Shown: positions 35,921-45,349, numbered from the stretch's first letter. The stretch: 64,000 nt of DNA from Halobacillus sp. A5 (GCF_024189315.1 NZ_JAIZEO010000003.1:639725-703724); one strand, 5' to 3'. A program made the numbers and translations. The notes: generated from the letters alone by a model not told the origin.

Positions 35921-36904
35921 GATTAAAGTTTGTACGTTTTCGAGCGGTAAGGAAGGTTTCAATGTAAAGTGTACATCTTTATTATATCTGTAGCCTATGA
36001 CAATTGAGCCTTTATTTAAGTGAAATTGAACTGCATCCTCCATTGTCTTGTGATTATAGCCTTCAGGGATAGGCTCTTCATGGAACTGCCGGGATGTTAA
36101 TAAGGCTAATAACAATTCAAAAGGCTCGATCGGATCATTATGGTAGAGTTCATGATAAAATAAGGTGCTCATAAAATCATTAGAACGGATGACACGGTTT
36201 GCTCCTGCTCGCTCTGCATTAATTTTTTGCTGCTCAGTCAATACTTCTGCAATAATAAATAATTGCGAATTATGCCCTTTTAAGGAAACGATTTGATGGA
36301 TAACTGATTGATCAGCGGCATGTTCTGCTTTAGAGGGATCAGCTGTGATCACTGCCAGTTTGGCTTCCTTTACATTTGCCTTCTCGAGAGTCTCCTCCGT
36401 TGTTGCGTCCCCATTAATAAAATGAACGTATGAGTGATTCTCATAAAGGCGTTTCATGGTACGATCCAGAAGTACGATATATTCATGACAATGATTTTCA
36501 GTCATCATTTCAATCAGCTGCCGGGTTCGTTCATTCCACCCGATTAATACGATATGCCCGCTGCCCTTATAGTCTACTTTTCCACTGGATAAATCACGTT
36601 CGTGTTTAACGGTCGCTGCTGACAAGGTGGCCATGTAAAAAGTTACTAATCCACCTCCCGTTAGAATGAGAAAGATTGCTGTAATCTTTCCCGGTGTACT
36701 TAAGGGGACATAATCACCATAGCCAACGGTAGCTCCGGTCACAAATGCCCACCAAATACCGTCAAATACAGTAGGGAAATTATTCGGCTCTATTGCATGA
36801 ATGAGCATTCCAAAGAAAATCATAAATACGAACACAGTACTAAGCAGTCTTAAAAATAATGGAAGTTGAAAATAATAACGGATCCAGTGCTGCACGATAA
36901 GCAC
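35897..36904 (-). CDS. yugO: Potassium channel with RCK domain, YugO-like
   Basis: A 335-residue protein with two N-terminal membrane helices (LRLLSTVFVFMIFFGMLI and a second) bracketing a pore loop with the filter TVGYGD. A TrkA-N/RCK domain (GHIVLIGWNERT with a Rossmann motif, HFINGDATTEE) comes next. It should pass potassium and be gated by nucleotide or ion binding at RCK. B. subtilis YugO is linked to biofilm potassium signalling; transfer of that role is inference. It is convergent with and overlaps yugN. Confidence 0.9.
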   Translation of the reverse strand: MLIVQHWIRYYFQLPLFLRLLSTVFVFMIFFGMLIHAIEPNNFPTVFDGIWWAFVTGATVGYGDYVPLSTPGKITAIFLILTGGGLVTFYMATLSAATVKHERDLSSGKVDYKGSGHIVLIGWNERTRQLIEMMTENHCHEYIVLLDRTMKRLYENHSYVHFINGDATTEETLEKANVKEAKLAVITADPSKAEHAADQSVIHQIVSLKGHNSQLFIIAEVLTEQQKINAERAGANRVIRSNDFMSTLFYHELYHNDPIEPFELLLALLTSRQFHEEPIPEGYNHKTMEDAVQFHLNKGSIVIGYRYNKDVHFTLKPSLPLENVQTLILLVTLRS

Positions 36905-36950
36905 CTCTTTTTTATCTAGTATGTCTGCATTGATACAAATTCAAACATTC

Positions 36951-36975
36951 AAAAAGCCTCCCAATGAGGGAGGCT
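36951..36975 (-). terminator. Terminator of the thioredoxin-like gene
   Basis: Read on the minus strand, AGCCTCCC pairs with GGGAGGCT across a TCATT loop and is followed by TTTTT. It starts just after the stop of the minus-strand gene at 36979. Confidence 0.88.
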
Positions 36976-36978
36976 CAA

Positions 36979-37542
36979 TTAATGAGAGAAGCTCGTCAGT
37001 TTATTTTTCATATCTTTAAATACATAATCTCTAAAATCTTCATTATCTCTAAAAGCTTTTGTTACGAATTGGAACATCTCTTTCTGTTTTTCTTTAAATT
37101 GAGGATGGTCCTCTCCGGGTAAGGATGAAGTTGCGTTATCAATAAACTGCTGAAGCTCCGGCGCGCGGGGGCCCCAGTGAAGTACTTCTTTTCCTTCTCG
37201 ATCAATTATAATAATTTTGGGGATTGACCGGGACTGCTGATTGGTCAGATAGTGATCCATTAATTCAAGGTTCTCATCTCTTGAGAGAAAATGTGTGTGA
37301 ATTCTTCCCGCTTCGGCAATTCTTAAAAAAACAGGTATATTGAGCATGGCGTCTCCACACCAGTCTTCTGTTAATATGATTGCTCTCCAATTATTTCCTC
37401 TTAAACTTGATAAAAGCGGCTCATCTTCTGTTGGGATTCTAAAGTTTTCATAAATATAAATAAAGCCCTCCTGATGCTGCTTCATAGAATCTACATATTC
37501 TTGGGCACTTTTACCTTTAGCATACCAATCATTTAATTCCAT
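36979..37542 (-). CDS. Thioredoxin-family protein with single active-site cysteine
   Basis: A 187-residue protein with a thioredoxin fold. The active-site region is ILTEDWCGDAML, where the usual CxxC is CGDA, so only the first cysteine remains. A cis-Pro segment SIPKIIIID follows later. The C-terminal 60 residues are helical and charged. Monothiol thioredoxin-like proteins may serve in mixed-disulfide chemistry rather than reduction. ATG 37542 is preferred since AAGGAGGA then has normal spacing; ATG 37548 abuts it. The function is unknown. Confidence 0.82.
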   Translation of the reverse strand: MELNDWYAKGKSAQEYVDSMKQHQEGFIYIYENFRIPTEDEPLLSSLRGNNWRAIILTEDWCGDAMLNIPVFLRIAEAGRIHTHFLSRDENLELMDHYLTNQQSRSIPKIIIIDREGKEVLHWGPRAPELQQFIDNATSSLPGEDHPQFKEKQKEMFQFVTKAFRDNEDFRDYVFKDMKNKLTSFSH

Positions 37543-37667
37543 TGTCATTCCTCCTTCATCACGACATCCTTATACTTGTTCCCTATTTAAGAATTAATTA
37601 AGCGCACTTTTATATTTTATAAGTCCAAGTGTTATAATTTAGTGAGAAACTGATTGGAGGTATACAT

Positions 37668-38726
37668 ATGAAATTGCAAAATCAAGACTTGTTAATGGAG
37701 CTTTTAAACACTCCGTCCCCTTCAAGTATGGAAATGGAAATCCAGAAACGCTGGATTAAAGAAATGAATTCGTACGCAGATGAGATACGAACCGATCACG
37801 CAGGAAATGCAATAGCCGTATTAAACCCCGAAGCAGAATTTAAGGTTTTATTGGCAGGGCATTGTGACGAAATCGCACTGGTCATAAACCGTATTGATGA
37901 GGATGGTTATTTATACATCGATAAGATGGGAGGGATTAACCCGAAAGCAGCCGTAGGAATGAAGGTTTCTGTGCTGGGCAGTAATAAAACACTCCATGGT
38001 GTAATTGGTGTAAATGCTCAGCACCACGGCGGGCTGAAAGGGGATTTTGATTTAGATGAGCTGTTTATTGATTGTGGAGCTAAGTCTAAGGATGAGATAG
38101 AAGCTTTTGTTCGTATTGGCGATCTCGCTGTCTATAATCGTGAGCCTGAAATATTGATGAATCGCTATGTTACAGGTAGAGGATTGGATAACAGAACAGG
38201 GCAGTTTATCGTTGGAGAAGTGCTCCGCCGGCTTTCTCAAAAGAACTTAAACGTAGGGGTGTATGCTGCCAGTACAGTAAACGAAGAAACGAATATGGGT
38301 GGAGCTTATTTTGCTGCTGCGGGTGTAAAGCCGAGTATGGCGATTGCGTGTGATGTGACGTTTGCCACCGATTATCCTGGAGTGAACAAAAATAAGTATG
38401 GCGATATTAAACTTGAAGGCGGTCCTGTACTGGCGAAAGGTGCTCCTATTAACCGTAAAATTAATCAGCTGCTCGAGTCCAGTGCTCAAAAACTGAATAT
38501 GAAAGTGCAATTTGAATTGACATCAAGAGCGACCGGCACTGATGCAGATCGTATGAGATTAACAGGAGAAGGAGTGCCTGTCAGTCTTGTATCCCTTCCC
38601 TTACGATATATGCACTCACCTGTAGAAACGGCGAGTCTCTCTGATATCAATCAAGAAATCGACTTGCTTGTAAATATGATTGAAAATATGACGGGGAATG
38701 AAAGCTTGAATCCTCTGGACGAGTAA
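37668..38726 (+). CDS. M42 family metallopeptidase (glutamyl/leucyl aminopeptidase-like)
   Basis: A 352-residue M42 aminopeptidase. Metal and catalytic motifs include the His-Asp of AGHCDEIAL, the bridging Asp in GRGLDNRTG, the Glu pair in NEETNMGG, the Asp in ACDVTFATD, and the final His in YMHSPVE. M42 enzymes form large dodecamers that trim short peptides in the cytoplasm. ATG 37668 follows TTGGAGG. It is divergent from the thioredoxin gene and monocistronic. Confidence 0.9.
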   Translation: MKLQNQDLLMELLNTPSPSSMEMEIQKRWIKEMNSYADEIRTDHAGNAIAVLNPEAEFKVLLAGHCDEIALVINRIDEDGYLYIDKMGGINPKAAVGMKVSVLGSNKTLHGVIGVNAQHHGGLKGDFDLDELFIDCGAKSKDEIEAFVRIGDLAVYNREPEILMNRYVTGRGLDNRTGQFIVGEVLRRLSQKNLNVGVYAASTVNEETNMGGAYFAAAGVKPSMAIACDVTFATDYPGVNKNKYGDIKLEGGPVLAKGAPINRKINQLLESSAQKLNMKVQFELTSRATGTDADRMRLTGEGVPVSLVSLPLRYMHSPVETASLSDINQEIDLLVNMIENMTGNESLNPLDE

Positions 38727-38796
38727 AAATAATTCTCTATTTCATATTGGATTTCTAAACTAACTAAATAAATTACTAAAATAATTTTTAATTAAA

Positions 38797-38825
38797 GAGT
38801 ATAAATCCTTTGTGGATTTATACTC
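38797..38825. terminator. Perfect hairpin between the M42 gene and tspO
   Basis: A 12-bp perfect inverted repeat (GAGTATAAATCC with GGATTTATACTC, loop TTTGT) lies between two convergent genes. The flanks are A/T rich but lack a clean T run, so terminator function is likely but not certain. Confidence 0.6.
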
Positions 38826-38878
38826 GAATTTCAATTATATAGTTCCTTCCCATCATCTCTAAAGAGCACCAGCAGCCT

Positions 38879-39367
38879 TTAGAATAAAGCGGTCATTCCA
38901 GGGTTAAGTGAATAAATTGTAAAAGCCAGTACCGTTGCAAAGCTGCTCCAAACCACATAGGGGATAAGCAGACTACCGCTTATCCGGTTCTTTTTAAATA
39001 AAAGGATTGTCAGCCACAGTGAGGTTACAGCAACTAACACGCAATCTATAGAAGCCAGCAATAAGTCTTTCTGTATAAATTGAAAGTAGCTGAACAATTG
39101 ATTAAATACGTAGTTCATAAGTAGAACAAACCAAACGCTTTTGGGGATCTCCTTGTATCCATATCTATATACAATAATGGAAAGAGCAAGTGAGATTAAC
39201 CCAAATAAAACGCCCCAAATGATTCCGATTGAACCCCCTGCTGGTGTCCAACAGGGCTTATCTAATTGGTTGTACCAGCTTTGGTCTATTGGAAACAAAA
39301 ATCCTGCAACAGAAAAAGAAATATAAATTAATATAAAGCTTAAAGCGGCTGTAAAAAGTTTTCTCAT
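38879..39367 (-). CDS. tspO: TspO/MBR family membrane protein
   Basis: A 162-residue membrane protein with five predicted helices and the TspO signature KPCWTPAGGSIGIIWGVLF (Trp-x-Pro) in the first loop. TspO proteins bind and break down porphyrins and are involved in oxidative and osmotic stress. It has no nearby tetrapyrrole genes. ATG 39367 has no obvious strong ribosome-binding site. Confidence 0.88.
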   Translation of the reverse strand: MRKLFTAALSFILIYISFSVAGFLFPIDQSWYNQLDKPCWTPAGGSIGIIWGVLFGLISLALSIIVYRYGYKEIPKSVWFVLLMNYVFNQLFSYFQFIQKDLLLASIDCVLVAVTSLWLTILLFKKNRISGSLLIPYVVWSSFATVLAFTIYSLNPGMTALF

Positions 39368-39398
39368 ACTATATAACTATACTAAAAGAAGAACGGAA

Positions 39399-39767
39399 TT
39401 ACTTCCGTTCTTCTTCCGCCTCATTAACATTAAATCTAGCAGCAGGCATGGCTTCCAAACGTTCTAACGGAATAGGGTCGCCTGATTTTTCACTTATACC
39501 ATAGGTTCCGTTCTCAATCCTGTCTAAGGCATCGTTAATGTCCATTAACCTCTCTTTTGACTGTTCGTATAAGGTTTGTTCCTTTTCGCGTTCATGCTGA
39601 ACAGTTCCTAGGTCGCCAGGATGATCTGATACGCTGGATAATTCTCCTTCGTAGTCACTGGAGGATTGGTCCTGTTTTTTTAAATATTGATTAATGTTAT
39701 CTTCTGCTTCTTCCTTCATTTTCTCTAACTGTTGTTTAAAATGAGCGAGTTGTTTTTCATTAAGCAT
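39399..39767 (-). CDS. yteA: YteA-family protein (DksA/TraR-like, no zinc finger)
   Basis: A 122-residue protein. An N-terminal coiled coil (FKQQLEKMKEEAEDNINQYL) is followed by the YteA pattern SVSDHPGDLGTVQHEREKE and LDRIENGTYGISEKSGDPIP. In DksA-like relatives the second region carries zinc cysteines. Here the usual Cys is Ser (GISEKSG), as in several YteA sporulation proteins, so no zinc site is expected. AAAGGAG lies 12 bases upstream of ATG 39767. It is a likely sporulation-related protein; function unproven. Confidence 0.85.
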   Translation of the reverse strand: MLNEKQLAHFKQQLEKMKEEAEDNINQYLKKQDQSSSDYEGELSSVSDHPGDLGTVQHEREKEQTLYEQSKERLMDINDALDRIENGTYGISEKSGDPIPLERLEAMPAARFNVNEAEEERK

Positions 39768-39793
39768 AATATTATTAAACTCCTTTCAATATG

Positions 39794-40189
39794 TTAGGAG
39801 GTTTTTAGAGGCACTACCCCCACCGTACAGCGGGATATTGAAATAAGTTCATTATCTTCATCTGTAACTTTAATTTCCCAGACCATGGTTCGCTTACCAA
39901 TGTGAAATGGTCTGGCTGTGCCGTACACAGATCCGGTTCGCGTACTTTTAATATGGTTGGCGTTAATTTCTATTCCGAAGACCTGATGAGTATTCGGATC
40001 AATATTTAAAAAACCCGCTATACTTGCAGCGGATTCCGCCAAAGCCACAGTTGCTCCACCATGTAAATAGCCCATAGGCTGCTGCGTACGTTTATCGACC
40101 GGCATTTTTAAAGTAACTTGATCGGGGGCAGCTTCAACTACCTCTATACCTAACGTTTCCATTAATGTGTTTTCCATAGATAGTTTCAA
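39794..40189 (-). CDS. yuxO: PaaI-family acyl-CoA thioesterase YuxO (possible DHNA-CoA thioesterase)
   Basis: A 131-residue hot-dog thioesterase with the PaaI-type motif YLHGGATVALAESAAS, including the catalytic Asp/Glu region. The TTG start at 40189 is 9 bases after AAAGGA, while the ATG at 40198 abuts it. It lies beside menA and close to menB, so it is a plausible DHNA-CoA thioesterase, the step that B. subtilis YuxO-like enzymes can perform. The assignment to menaquinone synthesis is from context. Confidence 0.82.
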   Translation of the reverse strand: MKLSMENTLMETLGIEVVEAAPDQVTLKMPVDKRTQQPMGYLHGGATVALAESAASIAGFLNIDPNTHQVFGIEINANHIKSTRTGSVYGTARPFHIGKRTMVWEIKVTDEDNELISISRCTVGVVPLKTS

Positions 40190-40271
40190 ACTTATCATTC
40201 CTTTCTATTATTCCCCTCATAGGATAGGTCAAACCTATTGAAAAAGGATGGTCTAATAACCATCCAGTTGT

Positions 40272-41219
40272 TTAAAGCGTTAGAGGTATATACAAATGCA
40301 GCAGTAAAGAAAGACCTAAAAGAAGCCCGTAAAACGTGTTTGTTTGTGCAGTAGCTTTCATGGCAGGCATCATTTCTAAAGGTGTATTTTTGTTTTTAAA
40401 TCCCATTACGGAAGCTTTTGCTTTTATTAAACTCAGCAATGCAATAATCGACCAAATGGGTAAGACTCCTATTGAGATAAGAACCACCGTCAATCCATAG
40501 GCCAACCCATAAATAGAAGTTAAGAAATGGATTGCCCCCTCATGACCAAACAAAATAGCGAGGGTTCTCCGACCGTTTTCGGCATCACCCACCCGGTCCC
40601 TTATGTTATTTGCCAGCAAAATCGCTCCGATAAATATGGCAACAGGTAAGGAAATAATTAACACATTTAATTCAAGAGTCAGGGTTTGTATATAATAGCT
40701 TATGCCAATAATAATCGTGCCCATGAAGATGCCGGCTGTCACTTCTCCATAAGGGGTATAAGCAATAGGGTAAGGTCCGCCGGTATAAAGATATCCAAAC
40801 AGCATACTTATAATGCCGATTGCTGCGATCCACCAGCTTGAAGAAGCGCATATATATACACCTAATAATGTTGCCGCTCCAAGGAAACTATAAGCTAAGA
40901 CCTTAACAGTAGTGGGGCTAATCCCGTCCCGTACTATGGCACCTCCAATCCCGACTGACTTTTCATTATCAAGTCCGTGAACATAGTCGAAATATTCATT
41001 AAACATATTAGTAGCTGCTTGTATTAAAATTGAGGCCAGCAGCATGGCCGTAAATAATCCAATATGCAGTGCTCCGTCTAAAGCGGCCAGCATGGAACCG
41101 ATAAATACAGGTACAAAAGCGGCAGTCAATGTATGGGGGCGTAATAACCGCCACCATATTTGAAAGCCGTCCCGCTCGTTTAAGGAAGCTTTTACATCTT
41201 GATTAGGTACCGTGTTCAT
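40272..41219 (-). CDS. menA: 1,4-dihydroxy-2-naphthoate polyprenyltransferase MenA
   Basis: A 315-residue UbiA-type prenyltransferase with about 8-9 membrane helices. The two Asp-rich motifs are NEYFDYVHGLDNEKS and NNIRDRVGDAENGRRT. It attaches a polyprenyl chain to 1,4-dihydroxy-2-naphthoate to make demethylmenaquinone. ATG 41219 is used, as AAGGGAG is about 9 bases upstream; further upstream in-frame ATGs are too close or lack a site. It is divergent from menF with about 200 bases between them. Confidence 0.95.
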   Translation of the reverse strand: MNTVPNQDVKASLNERDGFQIWWRLLRPHTLTAAFVPVFIGSMLAALDGALHIGLFTAMLLASILIQAATNMFNEYFDYVHGLDNEKSVGIGGAIVRDGISPTTVKVLAYSFLGAATLLGVYICASSSWWIAAIGIISMLFGYLYTGGPYPIAYTPYGEVTAGIFMGTIIIGISYYIQTLTLELNVLIISLPVAIFIGAILLANNIRDRVGDAENGRRTLAILFGHEGAIHFLTSIYGLAYGLTVVLISIGVLPIWSIIALLSLIKAKASVMGFKNKNTPLEMMPAMKATAQTNTFYGLLLGLSLLLHLYIPLTL

Positions 41220-41321
41220 GGGGGTCATCTCCCTTGGATTAAATAATATCAACTTAAGTTTAGGGAAACGGTATTAAAGTGTCAATGATTGTAAGAGTAT
41301 GTTAGAAAAAATGGGGATTCC

Positions 41322-41350
41322 TTGAGTCCTGAAGAGAAAGAGAATAAAAT
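41322..41350 (+). promoter_or_regulatory. Sigma-A promoter of the menF operon
   Basis: TTGAGT (41322-41327) and TAAAAT (41345-41350) are exactly 17 bases apart. A start near 41357 would leave a leader of about 65 bases that folds almost completely. Confidence 0.7.
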
Positions 41351-41357
41351 AGAGTAG

Positions 41358-41416
41358 GGTCTGTTTAATCTTAGCTAAGACCGATTAAATGCAGCGTCCC
41401 TGATTGGGATGGGAGG
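41358..41416 (+). promoter_or_regulatory. Foldable menF leader with alternative hairpins
   Basis: Three pairings compete. A: GGTCT 41358-41362 with AGACC 41378-41382. B: TTTAATC 41364-41370 with GATTAAA 41383-41389, extended by CTG/CAG. C: GTCCC 41396-41400 with GGGAT 41406-41410, directly next to the Shine-Dalgarno GGGAGG. A and B exclude each other. This looks like a small regulatory leader, but no known riboswitch class is recognised. Confidence 0.4.
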
Positions 41417-41423
41417 AATTTTC

Positions 41424-42815
41424 ATGCTTCATACAAAAATACCTCAGATCGAAGAGATCATAGAGGGAGCAATAAAACAGGCTTATTTGAGTAAAGAGCC
41501 GCAGTTTATTAGTATTGTAAACCAAATTGATTATACAGATAGTATTGCTTTTTTAGATCGTGCAAATAAAGTAGACAAGCATCGTTTATTCTGGCAGAGT
41601 GCGGACGAAGAGTTTACGCTGGTTGGAGTTGGCTCAACCAAAAAAATCTTATCCTCTAACTCCCACCGTTTTAATGAAATAGAGGCAGTCTGGAATGAAG
41701 TTCAGCAGAAGGCAAGCGTGTACGACATTCTACATGAGAAAGGGACGGGTCTTGTTTCAATTGGCGGCTTCAGTTTCGACACAAAACAGGATAACAATGC
41801 CCCGTGGGCTAATTTTCCCCACAACCAAATGACGATCCCGATGTATCTATTAACAAATAAAGGTAACCAGTCTTTTCTTACCACTAATATCCTTATAATG
41901 GAAGAAGATCACAAGCAGCAGATTGTGCATCAAATTTTAACGGATCATGAACAATTGTTGACAGCTGAGAGAGAAGAATTGAATCTTCCCGATCGTATCG
42001 GCCGTTTAGATGTTGCACCGGAAGAATGGAAGGAGATTGTAAAACAAGCTACCGACGACATTAAAAATAACAAACTGGAAAAGGTAGTATTGGCCAGAGA
42101 GGTGAGAGTGAAATTTAGTCATGACGTACAACTCGCTGCAGTAATTGAAAAGCTTTGCGAAACTCAAATAAACAGCTATGTTTTTGCCATTGAAAGCGGT
42201 GGGGATTACTTTGTAGGGGCTACACCTGAAAGACTCGCTAAAGTTGATAACCAGGAATTGATCTCTACATGCCTGGCAGGTACGGTTCCTAGAGGACATT
42301 ACCCTGAACAAGATGAGCAGCTCGGAGAAGCGTTACTGAATGATCCTAAGAACAGACAAGAGCATGACTTTGTTGTTCAAATGATTCGCGAGGCTGTGGA
42401 AGCCTGCTGTTATAATGTTTCAATTCCACAGGAGCCGGTGGTATATCCTTTAAGAAACTTACAGCACTTGTATACCCCTGTTACGGCTACCCTGGAAAAA
42501 GGATATACTTTATTAGATGTAGTCGCCCGTCTGCATCCCACTCCTGCACTTGGGGGGCTTCCTCAGAAAACTTCAGTGGACTATATCAGGGATCATGAAG
42601 TTTTGAATCGCGGCTGGTATGCTGGTCCATTAGGGTGGTTTGACGGAAAAAATAATGGAGAATTTGCGGTAGCCATTCGATCTGCTTTAATTCAAAAAAA
42701 TGAAGCATCGTTGTTTGCGGGCTGTGGTGTTGTAGAAGATTCTGATCCTGAAGCCGAATTTGAAGAGACAGGTGTCAAACTGAAACCGATGCTTTCAGCT
42801 TTAGGAGGATACTAA
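41424..42815 (+). CDS. menF: Isochorismate synthase MenF
   Basis: A 463-residue chorismate-binding enzyme that makes isochorismate, the first step of menaquinone synthesis. The C-terminal domain includes KVVLAREVRV, TPERLAKV, STCLAGTVPRG, HDFVVQMI, LYTPVTATL and the final RGWYAGPLGWF. ATG 41424 is chosen since GGGAGGAA lies 5-6 bases upstream; ATG 41409 precedes that site. The stop overlaps the menD start by one base, giving translational coupling. Confidence 0.95.
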   Translation: MLHTKIPQIEEIIEGAIKQAYLSKEPQFISIVNQIDYTDSIAFLDRANKVDKHRLFWQSADEEFTLVGVGSTKKILSSNSHRFNEIEAVWNEVQQKASVYDILHEKGTGLVSIGGFSFDTKQDNNAPWANFPHNQMTIPMYLLTNKGNQSFLTTNILIMEEDHKQQIVHQILTDHEQLLTAEREELNLPDRIGRLDVAPEEWKEIVKQATDDIKNNKLEKVVLAREVRVKFSHDVQLAAVIEKLCETQINSYVFAIESGGDYFVGATPERLAKVDNQELISTCLAGTVPRGHYPEQDEQLGEALLNDPKNRQEHDFVVQMIREAVEACCYNVSIPQEPVVYPLRNLQHLYTPVTATLEKGYTLLDVVARLHPTPALGGLPQKTSVDYIRDHEVLNRGWYAGPLGWFDGKNNGEFAVAIRSALIQKNEASLFAGCGVVEDSDPEAEFEETGVKLKPMLSALGGY

Positions 42816-44551
42816 TGGAACACACTGCAACGCTTACTAAGTATATAACACACTTTGTAGACCAGTTAAGCTATGCTGGAGTCGAAGACGTAGTGATTTC
42901 TCCCGGCTCAAGATCTACACCTCTGGCTGTTACTTTCCGAGAGCATAATGAAATTAACCACTGGGTTAACCTGGACGAACGATCTGCAGGTTTCTTTGCT
43001 TTAGGAATAGCTAAAGACAAGCAGCAGCCAGTCGCATTAGTTTGTACATCCGGAACAGCTGCTGCCAACTATTACCCTGCTATAGTGGAAGCATACTATA
43101 GCAGGGTTCCTTTGCTGGTTCTTACTGCCGATCGGCCTCATGAGCTGAGAGACGTAGGGGCTCCTCAGTCCATTGAACAAATTCAAATGTTCGGAGGATA
43201 TGTAAAATGGTTTCATGATTTAGCCCTGCCCGAAGAACGACTCGTTCCTTATGTCAGAAAACAAGCTTTAAGGGCAGTAAATGAAAGCATATCAGGGCTT
43301 CAGGGACCGGTTCATGTTAATGTCCCTTTAAGAGAGCCGTTAACTCCGGATTTTACAACAGAAGGGTTATGGAGGGACGATTATAATAGGCCTTTTCCTA
43401 ACTTAATAGAAGGGTCTTTTGTATTAAGTAAAGAGCAAACAGACCATTTCAAAGAACTAATTCTAAGCAATCGTAAAGGTTTAATTGTTTGTGGACCTCA
43501 AACTGACAAAGAACTCCCGCAACACCTTGCTGAACTATCTTCAAAAGGGGCCCTGCCTGTTCTGGCTGACCCGCTCTCTCAATTAAGGTCTGGTGCACAC
43601 GATAAAATGAATGTCATTGAAAGCTATGATTCATTTCTGCGCTCTGAAGCTTTTAAAAATGAGCTGAAGCCGGACTATATTATTAGATTAGGGGCTATGC
43701 CGGTTTCCAAGGCATACTTACAATGGATTCAAACACACGGAGAAGCCATCGAGCATTATGTAATAGATGAATATGCAAGTCACCGGGAGCCTTCAGGTGT
43801 CCCTTCGACTTTTGTTGCTGCCGATAACGTACAGTTTGTGAGGCAATTGGCCGCTGAACTAGAGGATAAGGGCAGTGATACTCCGTGGTTAGCGAATTGG
43901 CAGAGCCTAAACATTGAAACTAAAAAAATTATGCTGTCTCAGCCTGGTGCAGCGTTGAATGAAGGGCATGCAGTTGTCTATTTGTCAGAAGCTATTCCTG
44001 AAGAATCAATTCTATTTGCGGGGAACAGCATGCCGATTCGAGAAGTTGACAGTTTCTTTGCGGCTTCGCCTAAAAATATTACGATTATGGCAAACCGGGG
44101 AGCGAACGGTATTGATGGAGTTGTATCCACTGCTCTGGGAGCGGCTGCAAGCGGAAGAAAAACCACATTAATGCTTGGCGATCTATCTTTTTTTCATGAC
44201 TTAAATGGATTATTGATCGCTAAACAGAAGAACATTAATATTACGATCGTCGTTATTAACAATGATGGCGGCGGCATTTTTTCTTACTTGCCTCAATCTT
44301 CACAAAGCGAATATTTTGAAGAATTGTTTGGGACGCCGATGGGGCTGGACTTCCAAAAAGTAATTACTATGTATGGGGGAACTCACCGTAGAGTGATCGA
44401 TTGGGAAGGATATAAAGAGGCACTAGCCTCCAGCTATGAAGAACTGGGACTTTCGGTGGTAGAGGTAATGACAGATCGGGAGAACCATGTGGATTTTCAC
44501 CGGGAAAGGTGGAACGAAGTGGCTGCCCTCGCAGAAGGGTGGTCAAACTAA
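42815..44551 (+). CDS. menD: SEPHCHC synthase MenD
   Basis: A 578-residue thiamine-diphosphate enzyme that joins isochorismate and 2-oxoglutarate. The ThDP-binding motif begins GDLSFFHDLNGL at residue 455 and ends with the NN of VINNDGGG, and the N-terminal VISPGSRSTPLAV loop is typical. The start overlaps the menF stop (TAATG). It is the second gene of menFDHB. Confidence 0.96.
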   Translation: MEHTATLTKYITHFVDQLSYAGVEDVVISPGSRSTPLAVTFREHNEINHWVNLDERSAGFFALGIAKDKQQPVALVCTSGTAAANYYPAIVEAYYSRVPLLVLTADRPHELRDVGAPQSIEQIQMFGGYVKWFHDLALPEERLVPYVRKQALRAVNESISGLQGPVHVNVPLREPLTPDFTTEGLWRDDYNRPFPNLIEGSFVLSKEQTDHFKELILSNRKGLIVCGPQTDKELPQHLAELSSKGALPVLADPLSQLRSGAHDKMNVIESYDSFLRSEAFKNELKPDYIIRLGAMPVSKAYLQWIQTHGEAIEHYVIDEYASHREPSGVPSTFVAADNVQFVRQLAAELEDKGSDTPWLANWQSLNIETKKIMLSQPGAALNEGHAVVYLSEAIPEESILFAGNSMPIREVDSFFAASPKNITIMANRGANGIDGVVSTALGAAASGRKTTLMLGDLSFFHDLNGLLIAKQKNINITIVVINNDGGGIFSYLPQSSQSEYFEELFGTPMGLDFQKVITMYGGTHRRVIDWEGYKEALASSYEELGLSVVEVMTDRENHVDFHRERWNEVAALAEGWSN

Positions 44552-44554
44552 TTC

Positions 44555-45349
44555 ATGTTTTTAAAAACAGATCATAGAAAATATTGGGTAGAAGATACAG
44601 GTACAGGGGATCCAATATTTTTATTGCACGGTTTTACAGGGAGTACTAAATCTTTCGACCGTCTTATAACAGACCTCTCGTCCTCTTTCAGACTTATTTC
44701 CATAGAAATGCCTGGGCACGGAAGGACCGGGGAGGTAGGAGTTATCTCCATGGAAGAATTCTCACAGGATTTAAAGCAGCTGATTGAACATTTTTCCTAT
44801 TCGAAGGTCAATCTACTTGGCTATTCAATGGGGGGGAGAGCCGCTCTTTCATTTGCAATGCTGCAGCCCCAATATGTAAACAAACTGGTGCTTGAAAGTT
44901 CATCGCCTGGTTTGGAGCTTCAGCAAGAAAGAGCAGCCAGAAAGTCTGCAGACCAGAAACTTATAGAGATGCTGCTCTATCAGGGGATTGAAACATTTGT
45001 AGAGTATTGGGAAAGGATTCCTTTATTTGACTCCCATAAGAAACTGCCCGAACATGACCGCCTAATATTAAGAGACGAACGGCTCCGGCATAATGTCCGC
45101 GGACTTGCCCAATCACTTGAAGGAATGGGAACCGGACAGCAGCCTTCCTGGTGGCAGCAACTTTCGAGTTTAAAAAAGAGGGTATTGTTAATTACTGGAG
45201 AAAATGATGAGAAGTTTGTTAAAATTAATAATAGGATGAGTGAACTTCTTCCAATTTGCGAGCTGTTCGTTGTAAAAGGGGCTGGGCACACTATTCATGT
45301 CGAGGATCCAGGAACTTTCAATGAAATTGTAGAAGATTTCATGCTATAA
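44555..45349 (+). CDS. menH: SHCHC synthase MenH
   Basis: A 264-residue alpha/beta hydrolase-fold lyase that eliminates pyruvate from SEPHCHC. The catalytic Ser91 is in GYSMGGRA, and His245 in GAGHTIH with an intervening Asp near ENDEKF makes the triad. HGFTGS forms the oxyanion region. The start at 44555 is 3 bases after the menD stop. Motifs and length are complete. Confidence 0.93.
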   Translation: MFLKTDHRKYWVEDTGTGDPIFLLHGFTGSTKSFDRLITDLSSSFRLISIEMPGHGRTGEVGVISMEEFSQDLKQLIEHFSYSKVNLLGYSMGGRAALSFAMLQPQYVNKLVLESSSPGLELQQERAARKSADQKLIEMLLYQGIETFVEYWERIPLFDSHKKLPEHDRLILRDERLRHNVRGLAQSLEGMGTGQQPSWWQQLSSLKKRVLLITGENDEKFVKINNRMSELLPICELFVVKGAGHTIHVEDPGTFNEIVEDFML

